Origin: a virus | Virus record (IMG/VR): IMGVR_UViG_3300040807_002454 | Coordinates: 1-53,386 of that record | DNA length: 53,386 nucleotides | Strand: one strand, 5' to 3' | In this document: piece by piece, positions 23,743 to 31,321 of the stretch | Numbering within the stretch: the stretch's first letter is position 1 | How the letters are laid out: every line of letters begins with the position of its first letter | Translations under genes and position numbers: made by a program | Notes under the pieces: generated by a model | What the model was told of the DNA's origin: nothing | The model's database searches: none | The model's input: only the letters and a program-made list of their open reading frames with translations

Positions 23743-23822
23743 ATGTAATAAATTATTTGAACAGTTCCCATTCTCTAAAGAATAAGCCTACCTTTAACGT
23801 AGCTTCTTCTTTGTTTAAGAAA

Positions 23823-23978
23823 ATGGAAACTAAAGATCTTACTTTTTCCCCCTGTGAGGAGATAAAAGTAAAAGACATAAAAGCAAACCCTTTATTAACA
23901 GAGTCTCCTTTTTCGATTAGTTGCCACATAATTAAAGATTTACAACCAAGGGGATGGAAAATTATACATTTTCCTTAA
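23823..23978 (+). CDS. possible 51-aa plus-strand protein (weak)
   Basis: This frame starts at an ATG after the tRNA-like element and has coding-like codon rhythm (ETKDLTFSPCEEIKVKDIKANP). It would be the only plus-strand gene in this block and runs 39 bases into the end of the minus-strand 62-aa frame, so at most one of the two is likely to be fully real. The flanking 23743-23822 stretch shows nothing else. Confidence 0.25.
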   Translation: METKDLTFSPCEEIKVKDIKANPLLTESPFSISCHIIKDLQPRGWKIIHFP

Positions 23979-24128
23979 CGCCTTAGTATTTCTATAATAT
24001 TTCACTCCCCAATTAATCTTACCTTCACTGTCTTTATACGAATAGAAGGAGTGTATCCTATTCATATGTATATGTTTAAGGAATGAATTCCTAGAGTGAA
24101 GGCTTCTAAACTTCTTTGTATAAACCAT
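23940..24128 (-). CDS. small basic protein, 62 aa
   Basis: The ATG at 24128 is used; a TTG upstream sits at the edge of the RNA stem at 24144. The product is rich in lysine, arginine, histidine and tyrosine (VYTKKFRSLHSRNSFLKHIH, INWGVKYYRNTKALRKMYNF). Such composition suits a nucleic-acid-binding or ribosomal-like peptide, but it could also be chance next to an RNA gene. Confidence 0.45.
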   Translation of the reverse strand: MVYTKKFRSLHSRNSFLKHIHMNRIHSFYSYKDSEGKINWGVKYYRNTKALRKMYNFPSPWL

Positions 24129-24140
24129 GATTAAAGGTTT

Positions 24141-25510
24141 AAACAAAGATATACTATCCTAGCTCTTATTCAAGGAGCAAACAAGGATTCAAGTCTTGTC
24201 TTTTGGATAGTAATCTTTGAATGAATATCTTTTTAATACCTACTAACTTAGCTTCTCACACTAACATTAGTAGGTCGCACAATAGCACTTATCTTTGAGA
24301 AGATAAATACTTAGGATAATCGAACGTACACTCGCGGCTGTTCAACTAAACGCAGAAACAATGTTTCATGCTGCCCCAACACATATAATAATCCCAATCA
24401 ACAGGATTATATATACATGCAACTATCTTTTGGATAGTTCCCCTAAATGTGATATCTACATTATCATAAGGGTTGTTATGGTCAGTAACCTGCCAATAAT
24501 AAAATGCTGCTCTCTGACATTGGATTAGAACTAATATAGCCCACTCACCTCATTCTAAGGAGATTATGTCACACACTTCAAGTAGTGCATTGGGTTCATG
24601 TTCTAGCAGCTTGTTCCGTTTGTAAGTTCCTTACTCTATTGTGCCTATTAAACGGAAAAATATAGGTCTTATCCTTCTTATTGGCTGGTAGAGTACTATC
24701 CCCCTACCAAGGAATTAAAAAAAGAATCATATTCTAAATTTATCCTTCCTCACTTATTCCTCGTCACTGGTTAAAAATAATTGCCCTTTGTTAACTCAGG
24801 TTTGGCAACTGCGAACACCCGCATAATATTTTAATAGTTTGAGGTATTGTACAAACTAAATAGGCTCTCTAGTGCCTACAATACTACCACCTAATATTTT
24901 ACTTCCCTTATTCAGCTCAATTGGAAGAATGATACACACTGGAAATAATGTCAAGTCTTTTAAGACTGAGCAATGTGCTTTAATCATTAATAGTTGCATT
25001 ATATTTAATACTCCCTATGCAACTGGGATACAAATGAATATTCCTCTGGCTTTTACTTCTGCCACCTCTTTTAGGTATCCTCAAATTTGTCCTGAAGAGA
25101 ACAACGTTCGGAATATTCCTCATAGCACTCTCAAGAGCATCGAAGCTCTTATTGTATGTTCTCAACCTAATTCCTTTGAAATTAATAGATTTATAAAAGT
25201 AATGTACGTTACTTCTATAAACAGATGATATTACTATCATACTCGTTTAACTATTTCCATTACCTTGCTTATTAGACATCCACAAGGTCATCTTTTTGAA
25301 CATACTCAGCAAACCTGCTGAGAGTAAATTAAGTTGTACAGTATATCAACTGTATAAGAAACTATGTTACCATAGAGTCTATTTTACAGAGTGCAACTTA
25401 CACACTCAAACCTATCATTATAAAGCCTCAAGGTTTTGGCTATAACTTTAAATACTTAGTTTAAAAGTATGCCAGGACTTACAAGAACTGCCTGACATAC
25501 TAATTTAACC
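24141..25510 (-). ncRNA. large structured RNA region B (~1.37 kb)
   Basis: No convincing protein frame occupies this stretch. A three-way element starts it: CAAAGAT+ACTATCC (24144-24159) pairs with GGATAGT+ATCTTTG (24205-24219) around two hairpins. Further stems include CCTACTAA/TTAGTAGG (24239-24274), AGTTGCAT/ATGCAACT (24992-25024), CTCAGCA/TGCTGAG (25305-25322) and GTATGCCAGG/CCTGACATAC (25467-25500). Two candidate pseudoknots lie at 24616-24666 and 24836-24884. The last stem has one mismatch that becomes a G-T pair on the minus strand, favouring minus-strand RNA. Words shared with region A show they are related. Size and tRNA neighbourhood recall GOLLD/ROOL-type phage RNAs, but identity is not shown. 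Confidence 0.65.
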
Positions 25511-25512
25511 CC

Positions 25513-25544
25513 AAAAAACCAATCTTATACGTATATAGGATTGG
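25513..25544 (-). terminator. intrinsic terminator after 25545 gene
   Basis: CCAATC pairs with GATTGG across an AT-rich loop and on the minus strand is followed directly by six Ts. It abuts the stop of the 119-aa gene and separates its mRNA from structured RNA region B. Confidence 0.8.
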
Positions 25545-25904
25545 TCATTTGAGAAACTTTGAGTATTGATAATCATTCTCAATCCTTTCTTCAGGAGAAG
25601 TAGGATTGAGATGAGTCTTTCTTTTCTGTAGTTTCCTTAGTCTAGTAGAATACAATCTATAGACAAAGGTGTCAATCGAGACTTGTTGATCATGCCTATA
25701 CTTGGCAATATCAAATAGTCTCTCCAAAGTAAGAACTCTTAGGATATCTTCCAATAACCTAGAGTCCCGCAATGTAGAATGAGCTACTCCTCTTGAAGGC
25801 ATACGCTTTACAAGAAAAGAAGGGAATTCTATTTTACGATAATCATACCCTACTTCCAATTTAGAAGTAAGGTGATTAAAGTATATGCAAGTTTTAGACT
25901 TCAT
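25545..25904 (-). CDS. hypothetical protein, 119 aa
   Basis: The protein is basic and helical in its second half (ERLFDIAKYRHDQQVSIDTFVYRLYSTRLRKLQKRKTH). It overlaps the 80-aa gene by 4 bases and ends at the terminator. No domain recognised; the basic tail could bind nucleic acid. Confidence 0.65.
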   Translation of the reverse strand: MKSKTCIYFNHLTSKLEVGYDYRKIEFPSFLVKRMPSRGVAHSTLRDSRLLEDILRVLTLERLFDIAKYRHDQQVSIDTFVYRLYSTRLRKLQKRKTHLNPTSPEERIENDYQYSKFLK

Positions 25905-26143
25905 ACATATTTCTTTTTCAACATCTCCAAGATGGAGACATCTATGTAGCGAGCTTCTCCAACAGCACCTCTTTCCTCAATTGATTGAGATGCATCTGGA
26001 ATACTCCAATCTACCACTTCCTTCCACAACTCTCCCAAAAATGTAGTTTCTCCATCTTTATAGATGAAGAACTGTTCTGGGACAACTCGTCCCATTGATA
26101 AATTAAAAGGCTGTGGATTTATAGGTCTGATATCTTTTACCAT
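25901..26143 (-). CDS. hypothetical protein, 80 aa
   Basis: Small alpha/beta protein (VPEQFFIYKDGETTFLGELWKEVVDW, then a VSILEMLKKKYV end). It is the first gene behind the long structured leader at 26144-26976, so its expression may depend on that RNA. Not recognised. Confidence 0.6.
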   Translation of the reverse strand: MVKDIRPINPQPFNLSMGRVVPEQFFIYKDGETTFLGELWKEVVDWSIPDASQSIEERGAVGEARYIDVSILEMLKKKYV

Positions 26144-26976
26144 GGCTAAAGATTTAAACTAGGATACACAAGTGAATTCACACCTATGTATCCTGCGAGT
26201 ACAAAACTGATGACTGCGAAGGATACTCCCTTCTTTGGCAACGTTAAGCTGTTGCTGCCAAGCTAACCGAAATTAGACTATCTTTGGAGATACAATACTC
26301 CTAGTTATTTTAACTCATCTCTTGCTAGTCTTCTATTATTCCTTAGAGTCCGTAGAGTCTAATAGAATAGAAAAGAAGGTGTATTAGCAAAAGACTCGTC
26401 TCACCCTACCAAGGTGAGATTAAACTGCTTTGGTATGCAGTTAGGTATATTTTCATTTTATACTAGTTATATACTCCTCAACCCAATTGAAGTAAATAAC
26501 CAGTGCCTGATTTTAAAGTCCGCACTAACTTTCCTTTATCGTCTACTAGAACGATTTGATATCATAAACTCCCCTAAGCAGTGTAGTAGTCACTACATAG
26601 TTTGATAAAGAGTTTATAAAAAGGAATAGTAGCCCCACAGGCTTGTCAAGGTTTATCAACCTTAAAGAATTTAAGAGAGTCCTACGCTAATAAGACTCTC
26701 TTAAAAGGTTAGTCGTTATCGTAATCCAGGTAATCCTGATACGACCCGACAGTGCCATCTGGCATAAGAATGTAATCCATGATTGTATGTATTTAGTTTG
26801 AGCGTCGTATAGACCTAAACCTACTTGAAGTAGACCAACCCTTTTAAGGATTTGCACTAAATAGTTATTAGCATGCACAGATTTGATGTGTTGCTAATTT
26901 AGGGGAAAGGGAAAAGATGGAATAGGGTAGTTAGGTGAATAGCCCCTTATCTACTCCTTTATTTACCTTACTAAAG
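26144..26976 (-). ncRNA. structured leader region C (~830 nt) with kissing loops
   Basis: This gap lies between tRNA-Lys and the 26143 gene. Hairpins include AGGATACA/TGTATCCT (26161-26194), whose right arm could instead pair with GGATAC at 26221. TCTCACC/GGTGAGA (26399-26419) and AACTGC/GCAGTT (26423-26442) have loops complementary over six bases (TACCAA at 26407-26412, TTGGTA at 26430-26435). AAGGTT/AACCTT lies near 26650, and a perfect 12-bp stem TTTAAGAGAGTC/GACTCTCTTAAA spans 26670-26705. A 23-codon frame at 26709-26780 is noted but unproven. Strand is inferred from flanking minus-strand genes. Confidence 0.55.
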
Positions 26977-27049
26977 TTCTCCCACTAGGACTCGAACCTA
27001 GACTCCCTCGATTAAAAGTCGAGTGCTTTACCAATTAAGCTATGGGAGA
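26977..27049 (-). tRNA. tRNA-Lys (anticodon TTT)
   Basis: Textbook cloverleaf: acceptor TCTCCCA/TGGGAGA, D-stem AGCT/AGC with loop TAATTGGTAA, anticodon stem CTCGA/TCGAG with loop CTTTTAA, T-stem CTAGG/CCTAG, discriminator A. CCA is not encoded. It heads the leader of region C. Confidence 0.95.
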
Positions 27050-27121
27050 ATATTACACCATATATATATATGGTATAAGAGCATTGTCCTCATAATGACA
27101 CAAGGACAATGCTAAAAGATC

Positions 27122-27484
27122 TTAATGCATATGTACAACTTCCTCATTAGAAGCTATCCACTCTTCCACCTGACAATATGCTATGCCAGTTCCCATTCTT
27201 TCTACTAGCCACTCCCCGTCTACTAAAGAGTGTTTGTAAATATCGTACGAATATTTCACCTCTCGACTCCACTTATCATAGGACTCGAAAGTTCTAAGAG
27301 TATCTCCATCTCCTTGTAATTGAGGTGAACAAGAAGTCTTAGGTAGAGATGGTTCGTGAGTTACTCCGCAGAGTATTTCAGTTGCCACTATAGGATTCGG
27401 AGTTGCGTAAACAATCTCTACCAATGCATTTATATCTATATTAAGAAATTTTTCTTCCAAGATGATTTTTATTAGTTTATCCAT
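27122..27484 (-). CDS. hypothetical protein, 120 aa
   Basis: A helical N-terminus (IKIILEEKFLNIDINALVEIV) is followed by a cysteine/proline linker and a tryptophan-rich acidic C-terminus (YDKWSREVKYSYDIYKHSLVDGEWLVERMG, VEEWIASNEEVVHMH). Its leader holds a 9-bp long-range stem, CTTTATTAC/GTAATAAAG (about 27511-27563). Not recognised. Confidence 0.6.
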   Translation of the reverse strand: MDKLIKIILEEKFLNIDINALVEIVYATPNPIVATEILCGVTHEPSLPKTSCSPQLQGDGDTLRTFESYDKWSREVKYSYDIYKHSLVDGEWLVERMGTGIAYCQVEEWIASNEEVVHMH

Positions 27485-27590
27485 GGCTTAAGATTAAAAA
27501 AATCCTTTATTACACCTACGATACTAATACTGGTATGTATTAATACTCTAAGGAGTAATAAAGAACTTTAAGATTAAAAAGTTTGAAGAG

Positions 27591-27621
27591 AGGAGTAATA
27601 AGACCTAAGCCCTATTACTCC
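27591..27621 (-). terminator. stem-loop after 27628 gene
   Basis: GGAGTAATA pairs with TATTACTCC around a 13-base loop, just past the stop of the 151-aa gene. A T-rich tail (CTCTCTTC) follows on the minus strand. Confidence 0.55.
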
Positions 27622-27627
27622 TTCTTC

Positions 27628-28083
27628 CTAATTCATACCATCCACTACAGGTTCTTTCTCTGCTTCTTTCTCAACTTCTTTCTCAACTTCTGCTTCGACT
27701 GGCACTGGAGCTGGAAGGACTATTATCTTTGGAGTTCCTACAAACCCTTTGGCTTGTAACAATTCCAAAGGAGAAGTAATCTCCATTTGAAGAGTACAAT
27801 CGTACTCCTCTGCTGTTACCTCAACCCCGTCTAATCGTGTGTAGGTACGGTTTGGGGACTTTGTAAATTGAACCAAGGCGGTTGTACCAGCCTTAAGTCC
27901 TTTAAGGATGGCAGATGTTCCATTCACTAAGCCAATGGAACTTGGCTCCCCTTTCTTGTTTAGGTTGACGGGCATAGTGCCGCCTAGACAAGTAAGAACT
28001 AAGGGAAAGTTCTTACGCTTGTCTGATTCAAACGCAGGGGATGTTCCCTGGCTGATCTTGACAATTGCATCATATGTTTCCAT
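27628..28083 (-). CDS. beta-rich protein with acidic tail, 151 aa
   Basis: I use the ATG at 28083; the longer frame needs a TTG. The body is beta-rich (FPLVLTCLGGTMPVNLNKKG, TALVQFTKSPNRTY) and the last 25 residues are an acidic repeat (EVEKEVEKEAEKE) encoded by near-identical 12-base units. A compact beta domain with acidic tail is reminiscent of single-stranded-DNA-binding proteins, but no OB-fold signature could be confirmed. It is the first minus-strand gene at the divergence point, so an abundant early product is plausible. Confidence 0.65.
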   Translation of the reverse strand: METYDAIVKISQGTSPAFESDKRKNFPLVLTCLGGTMPVNLNKKGEPSSIGLVNGTSAILKGLKAGTTALVQFTKSPNRTYTRLDGVEVTAEEYDCTLQMEITSPLELLQAKGFVGTPKIIVLPAPVPVEAEVEKEVEKEAEKEPVVDGMN

Positions 28084-28309
28084 AATTAGCAGGTTGCTCC
28101 CCAATAAACCACCTTTTAGTTGGAGAAATGAAACTGAAAACAATTACGGAGCGTAAAGCAAGGTGGTACACTACCCTCCAAGTTTAGGTAGTGCGTTATT
28201 CAAAGGGTACCTCAATATATGAGCCTCATACTTTAAAATAATCAACCCATATTTTTTTCAAAAAAAAATTTTTTTTATTCCCCATTTTGTTGCATAAGGT
28301 TTAATTTTG
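28084..28309. promoter_or_regulatory. divergent intergenic region with A/T palindrome and -7-like box
   Basis: This is the turning point between the two gene blocks. It holds an A8/T8 palindrome near 28262-28277 preceded by another T-run and A-run, and TAATTTTG at 28302-28309, which fits the Bacteroidetes -7 consensus TAnnTTTG. The nearest TTTG (28286) is too close for an ideal -33 box. Promoters for both blocks, and perhaps an origin, would be expected here; only the -7-like box on the plus strand is specific. Confidence 0.4.
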
Positions 28310-28315
28310 TATTAA

Positions 28316-28739
28316 CTTGCTTAAGTCTTTAAATGGTCTGTTTACCCTCGGGAGAGAAGGTCAGAAACCCTAAAGATAAGTAGCAAGGGAACTTTACATA
28401 TCCTGGATGACTTTTCATTGAGATATTTATAGTGTACTACCCACCAGTCTATAAACTGAAAGATGATGATTCTGGTAGAGGAAAGTGGTAGTTTCTAAGG
28501 GATGTTCTTAGAAGGTAAGGTATTAAGGAGGTTAACAACTTCTTAGCTAGACGCCATTATAAGTATTGATAAACTTTACTAAGTATTTACTTAGGATAGT
28601 GTGATAAACTAAATTAATTCAAAGTGGTAATCTTTGTCTATAGGGTCTCCTATAAACTAAAGATTCTCACGAATCTTTCTATGGGATTAATTTTAAAGTA
28701 TATAAGAATTAATGCTAACACCCGAGCTATATTATTTAA
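28316..28739 (+). ncRNA. structured plus-strand leader region D
   Basis: Stems on the plus strand are ACTACC/GGTAGT enclosing CCAG/CTGG, TTCTAAG/CTTAGAA, AAGGAG/CTTCTT (with one G-T pair that fits only plus-strand RNA), TATAGG/CCTATA and ATTAATT/AATTAAT. Three copies of one arm compete: AATCTTT, then AAAGATT, then GAATCTTT. The middle one can pair with the first or the third (AAAGATTC/GAATCTTT, 8 bp), the layout of a riboswitch or attenuator. It ends at a terminator just before the first plus-strand gene. Confidence 0.55.
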
Positions 28740-28769
28740 GCAACTTTATTAATTTAAGGTTGCTTTTTT
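28740..28769 (+). terminator. intrinsic terminator before the plus-strand block
   Basis: GCAACTTT pairs with AAGGTTGC (one T-G) and is followed by seven Ts. It lies 49 bases before the first ATG of the structural block, so either it ends a separate small RNA or it must be read through to express the block. Confidence 0.8.
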
Positions 28770-28779
28770 TATTTAAATT

Positions 28780-28815
28780 AAACAAGTAGTTATAAACAAG
28801 TAGTTAAACAAGTAG
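28780..28815 (+). repeat. three direct repeats AAACAAGTAG before the first plus gene
   Basis: AAACAAGTAG occurs at 28780, 28794 and 28806, between the terminator and the ATG at 28818. The even spacing of 12-14 bases suggests binding sites for a regulator, or an expanded translation-start leader. Confidence 0.7.
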
Positions 28816-28817
28816 AT

Positions 28818-29162
28818 ATGAAAACAGAATGGCAAGAGATCGCTAAGAGAGTAGCTAAGAATTTAGATATACCAGAGAAGGAGGTTATAGATGAGATTAA
28901 AGAGTATACAAAACATTTAAGAGAAGGGATAAGAAAGTTAAAGAAAGTAGACTTTGACTTCTATATGGTAGGAAAATTAAAACCTTCTTCTAAACGTGTC
29001 AATGAGTTTTATAATAAACATACGTATTATAGGGAACATTATAAACCATCTAAGATAGAAAAGGAGAGGCAAGATGTTTTCTTTAATTTCTTTGAACGTT
29101 GGGAGGCTTTAATGAAAAAGGGACGATGGAAAGTCAAAGGACAGTTTAATCCATTTAAATGA
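28818..29162 (+). CDS. basic helical protein, first of the plus block, 114 aa
   Basis: Residues 14-40 (LDIPEKEVIDEIKEYTKHLREGI) plus a strand ending KVDFDFYMVGKLKPSSKRV have the helix-then-beta pattern of small phage HU/IHF-like families. The C-terminus is basic and aromatic. I suspect DNA binding but cannot confirm. It starts directly after three short repeats and a terminator, a position typical of a first regulated gene. Confidence 0.6.
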   Translation: MKTEWQEIAKRVAKNLDIPEKEVIDEIKEYTKHLREGIRKLKKVDFDFYMVGKLKPSSKRVNEFYNKHTYYREHYKPSKIEKERQDVFFNFFERWEALMKKGRWKVKGQFNPFK

Positions 29163-29237
29163 AAGTTATCCACAAATAATATTTATTATTACTTATAATT
29201 CAATTATAGTAGTAGTTTTGTCAAAACAAATAGAAGT

Positions 29238-30059
29238 ATGTTAAAAGATTATTCAGAATGTACAGTAAAGACTTTAAAGCCTGATAATTCTAAGATAGCT
29301 AGAGCTATAGGCACTAGATCTAAATATTGGCAAGAGGGTCGCACTATATCTGTAAGTTTTATGGGAGGTACCCAACCACAGATAGATTTAGTTAAACAAG
29401 GTATTAGTCAATTAATGGGGTTCATTAATTTACGTTTTGTATATGTGGTAGATCATGGAGACATTAGAATATCATTTGTAGAAGGAGGGGGTTCTTGGAG
29501 TTACTTGGGTACTGATGCTAAGTATGTACCTAAAAGTAGTCCTACAATGAATTTTGGATGGTTACACCCTAGTACTCCTACAGACATAGGTACTGTTAAG
29601 CATGAGTTAACGCATATGATTGGTGCTAATCATGAGCATCAGTTTCCTAATGGTATTACTTTTATTTTAGAAGAGATTAAGAAAGATCTACAGCATTGGA
29701 CAGATCAAGATATAATTAATAATATAATTAGACAGTCTGATCCAAGTAAAGTAGATACTACAGAAGATTTAGATTTAAATAGTATAATGCTTTATGCCTT
29801 TCCTGCTCGATGGAATAAGGAAGGAATCAGTACTAAGGTGAATACTGATTGGTCTCAGGAAGACAGGAAATTCTGGAGTAATATTTATCCTAAAAAAGAT
29901 AAGTATAAAGAAGCTCTTCAACGGGTTTATGCTGATAAAAATATTGTAGACTTATTAAAATCTACTCATACTGCTGTTGCTAATATTTTAGGGGCATCAT
30001 ATGAAGGTAGAGAACAAGAAGTAATTAAAAATATTAAACATGAAATTTCTAAAGCTTGA
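29238..30059 (+). CDS. astacin/matrixin-like zinc metalloprotease, 273 aa
   Basis: The zinc site HELTHMIGANH (H122, E123, H126, H132) matches HExxHxxGxxH, followed by the EHQ seen in astacins. The Met-turn is SIMLYAF about 60 residues later. No signal peptide is visible, so it acts inside the cell or is packed into the virion. At the head of the structural block it could process capsid or ejected proteins, or attack host cell-surface protein after packaging; neither is proven. Confidence 0.88.
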   Translation: MLKDYSECTVKTLKPDNSKIARAIGTRSKYWQEGRTISVSFMGGTQPQIDLVKQGISQLMGFINLRFVYVVDHGDIRISFVEGGGSWSYLGTDAKYVPKSSPTMNFGWLHPSTPTDIGTVKHELTHMIGANHEHQFPNGITFILEEIKKDLQHWTDQDIINNIIRQSDPSKVDTTEDLDLNSIMLYAFPARWNKEGISTKVNTDWSQEDRKFWSNIYPKKDKYKEALQRVYADKNIVDLLKSTHTAVANILGASYEGREQEVIKNIKHEISKA

Positions 30060-30270
30060 TGCATTATCAAAGCAGCCTAGATTAAAAGCTGATGACTCTG
30101 CGACTTTAACATTTAGTACTATGTATGAACTTTCGCAAGAAGATTTTACTATGTTAAATGATTGGAGCTATGAGAAAGAAGAAGTTAAAGTTATAGCTGT
30201 AAAGGAGGATGACTATATTGATTTCATTCTATCAGAGGCTAAAAAATTAACCACTAATATTACGGTATGA
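30040..30270 (+). CDS. hypothetical protein, 76 aa
   Basis: It overlaps the end of the protease by 20 bases and the next ATG by 4. A basic N-terminus (MKFLKLDALSKQPRLKAD) precedes an acidic body (SQEDFTMLNDWSYEKEEVKVIAVKEDDYIDF). Not recognised. Confidence 0.6.
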   Translation: MKFLKLDALSKQPRLKADDSATLTFSTMYELSQEDFTMLNDWSYEKEEVKVIAVKEDDYIDFILSEAKKLTTNITV

Positions 30271-30593
30271 TTTTCGAGATTCCTATTTATGTAATGAAGT
30301 ATGACATAACCTCAGAGGCTCCAACTCATGTAGATGATTATACGTCTATACTTAAGGTATTTACAGAAATGATATCTAATTGGGCGGAGTTAAAGAATGA
30401 AGAGTCATCTCATACTTTTTTAGAAGAAGATAATGCAAATTCAATGACACAGTTAACTATAGGTAATGATGTGTATTTAGTGAATTTGTATACAAAAGAC
30501 TTTGAAGCGTTGTTATTGAAACAAATTAAAGCGTGGAAGGGGCCTTATACAGAAAAGACGTTAGTTTTGAAAAATTATCTAGAAAATATTTGA
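30267..30593 (+). CDS. hypothetical protein, 108 aa
   Basis: Small alpha/beta acidic protein (FEIPIYVMKYDIT, SMTQLTIGNDVYLVNLYTKDFEALLL). Overlaps the previous gene by 4 bases; a 31-base gap follows. Not recognised. Confidence 0.6.
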   Translation: MIFEIPIYVMKYDITSEAPTHVDDYTSILKVFTEMISNWAELKNEESSHTFLEEDNANSMTQLTIGNDVYLVNLYTKDFEALLLKQIKAWKGPYTEKTLVLKNYLENI

Positions 30594-30624
30594 AAATAAT
30601 AATATTTAGTATTATATTATTAGT

Positions 30625-30987
30625 ATGGAACAGTTAGAACAAGAAATTAAACAAGACAATATAAGAATGAGCACTGTTAGAAGTGTCAGTAAGATAGAGT
30701 TAATTAAATTCCAATTGGAATGGATTTTGAGTAATTCTCATGTAGAGATAAATAATACTCAATTACTAACTCTATCTTACGTGTTCTTATATCAGGAAAA
30801 AGCCCCCTTAATGTTAGTTCGAGATGGACATATCAAAAGAGAGAAGTCTATTGAGAATGTTATGAGTAAATTTAGAAAGAGAGGACTTATTCAAGGAAAG
30901 GGACAATCAACACGTCTGCATCCAGGTATAACTCCTACCTTATCTGACATTGATTTCACAATTAAATTTAGGTTAAATGGCAACTAG
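30625..30987 (+). CDS. winged-helix-like protein, 120 aa
   Basis: The order of helices and a basic turn (LLTLSYVFLYQEKAPLMLV, then SIENVMSKFRKRGLIQGKGQSTRLHP) resembles a small winged-helix with the recognition helix near residues 75-90 and a beta wing after it. It would suit a DNA-binding regulator. Overlaps the next gene by 11 bases. Confidence 0.55.
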   Translation: MEQLEQEIKQDNIRMSTVRSVSKIELIKFQLEWILSNSHVEINNTQLLTLSYVFLYQEKAPLMLVRDGHIKREKSIENVMSKFRKRGLIQGKGQSTRLHPGITPTLSDIDFTIKFRLNGN

Positions 30988-31312
30988 TAAAAAATCAGAC
31001 TTTTTCGAGTCTAAAATTGGTAAGACTCAAGGCCTTAGAACAGAAAGTTTCAAATCAGACTTAGGTGTAGCAGGTTGCTTCATTGAGAATGCTGGTGAAG
31101 TCATCCAAACATTTGATGATACCTTTTATGATGTAACAGAAGAAAAGGTAAAAATTAAAGGGGATGATGCTATTAATTTGATTCGTTTGCTTTGGGGTAA
31201 GATTGAAGAATCTTATAGTGAATGTCTAGGTAAACAAGTAGAGATAGAATTTGGAGATTCTGCATCTGCTAATTTATTGGAGACAGTAGTAAAATTCATT
31301 ATTAAAAATTAA
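30977..31312 (+). CDS. hypothetical protein, 111 aa
   Basis: A soluble, mildly acidic protein with lysine-rich start (MATSKKSDFFESKIGK) and a helical second half (DAINLIRLLWGKIEESYSECLG, ASANLLETVVKFIIKN). No domain recognised. Confidence 0.6.
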   Translation: MATSKKSDFFESKIGKTQGLRTESFKSDLGVAGCFIENAGEVIQTFDDTFYDVTEEKVKIKGDDAINLIRLLWGKIEESYSECLGKQVEIEFGDSASANLLETVVKFIIKN

Positions 31313-31321
31313 GAATTAATT

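Noticed and set aside
24141-24219. Full tRNA gene at the edge of region B (acceptor-like and T-loop-like parts)
   Set aside because: Only two hairpins sit inside the closing stem, with no anticodon arm, and the stem extends well beyond 7 bp, so it is an RNA junction and not a tRNA.
24872-25240. Open frames on both strands (118 aa plus, 86 aa minus) inside region B
   Set aside because: Both lie across strong stems of the structured RNA, overlap each other almost fully, and have low-complexity, unpatterned sequence without neighbours in frame.
26709-26780. 23-codon minus-strand frame (MDYILMPDGTV start, acidic end)
   Set aside because: It reads protein-like but is too short to support, lies next to a perfect 12-bp hairpin, and no start signal distinguishes it.
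26687-26878. 63-aa minus-strand frame
   Set aside because: It runs through the 12-bp stem at 26670-26705 and overlaps the better-looking short frame; composition is not gene-like.
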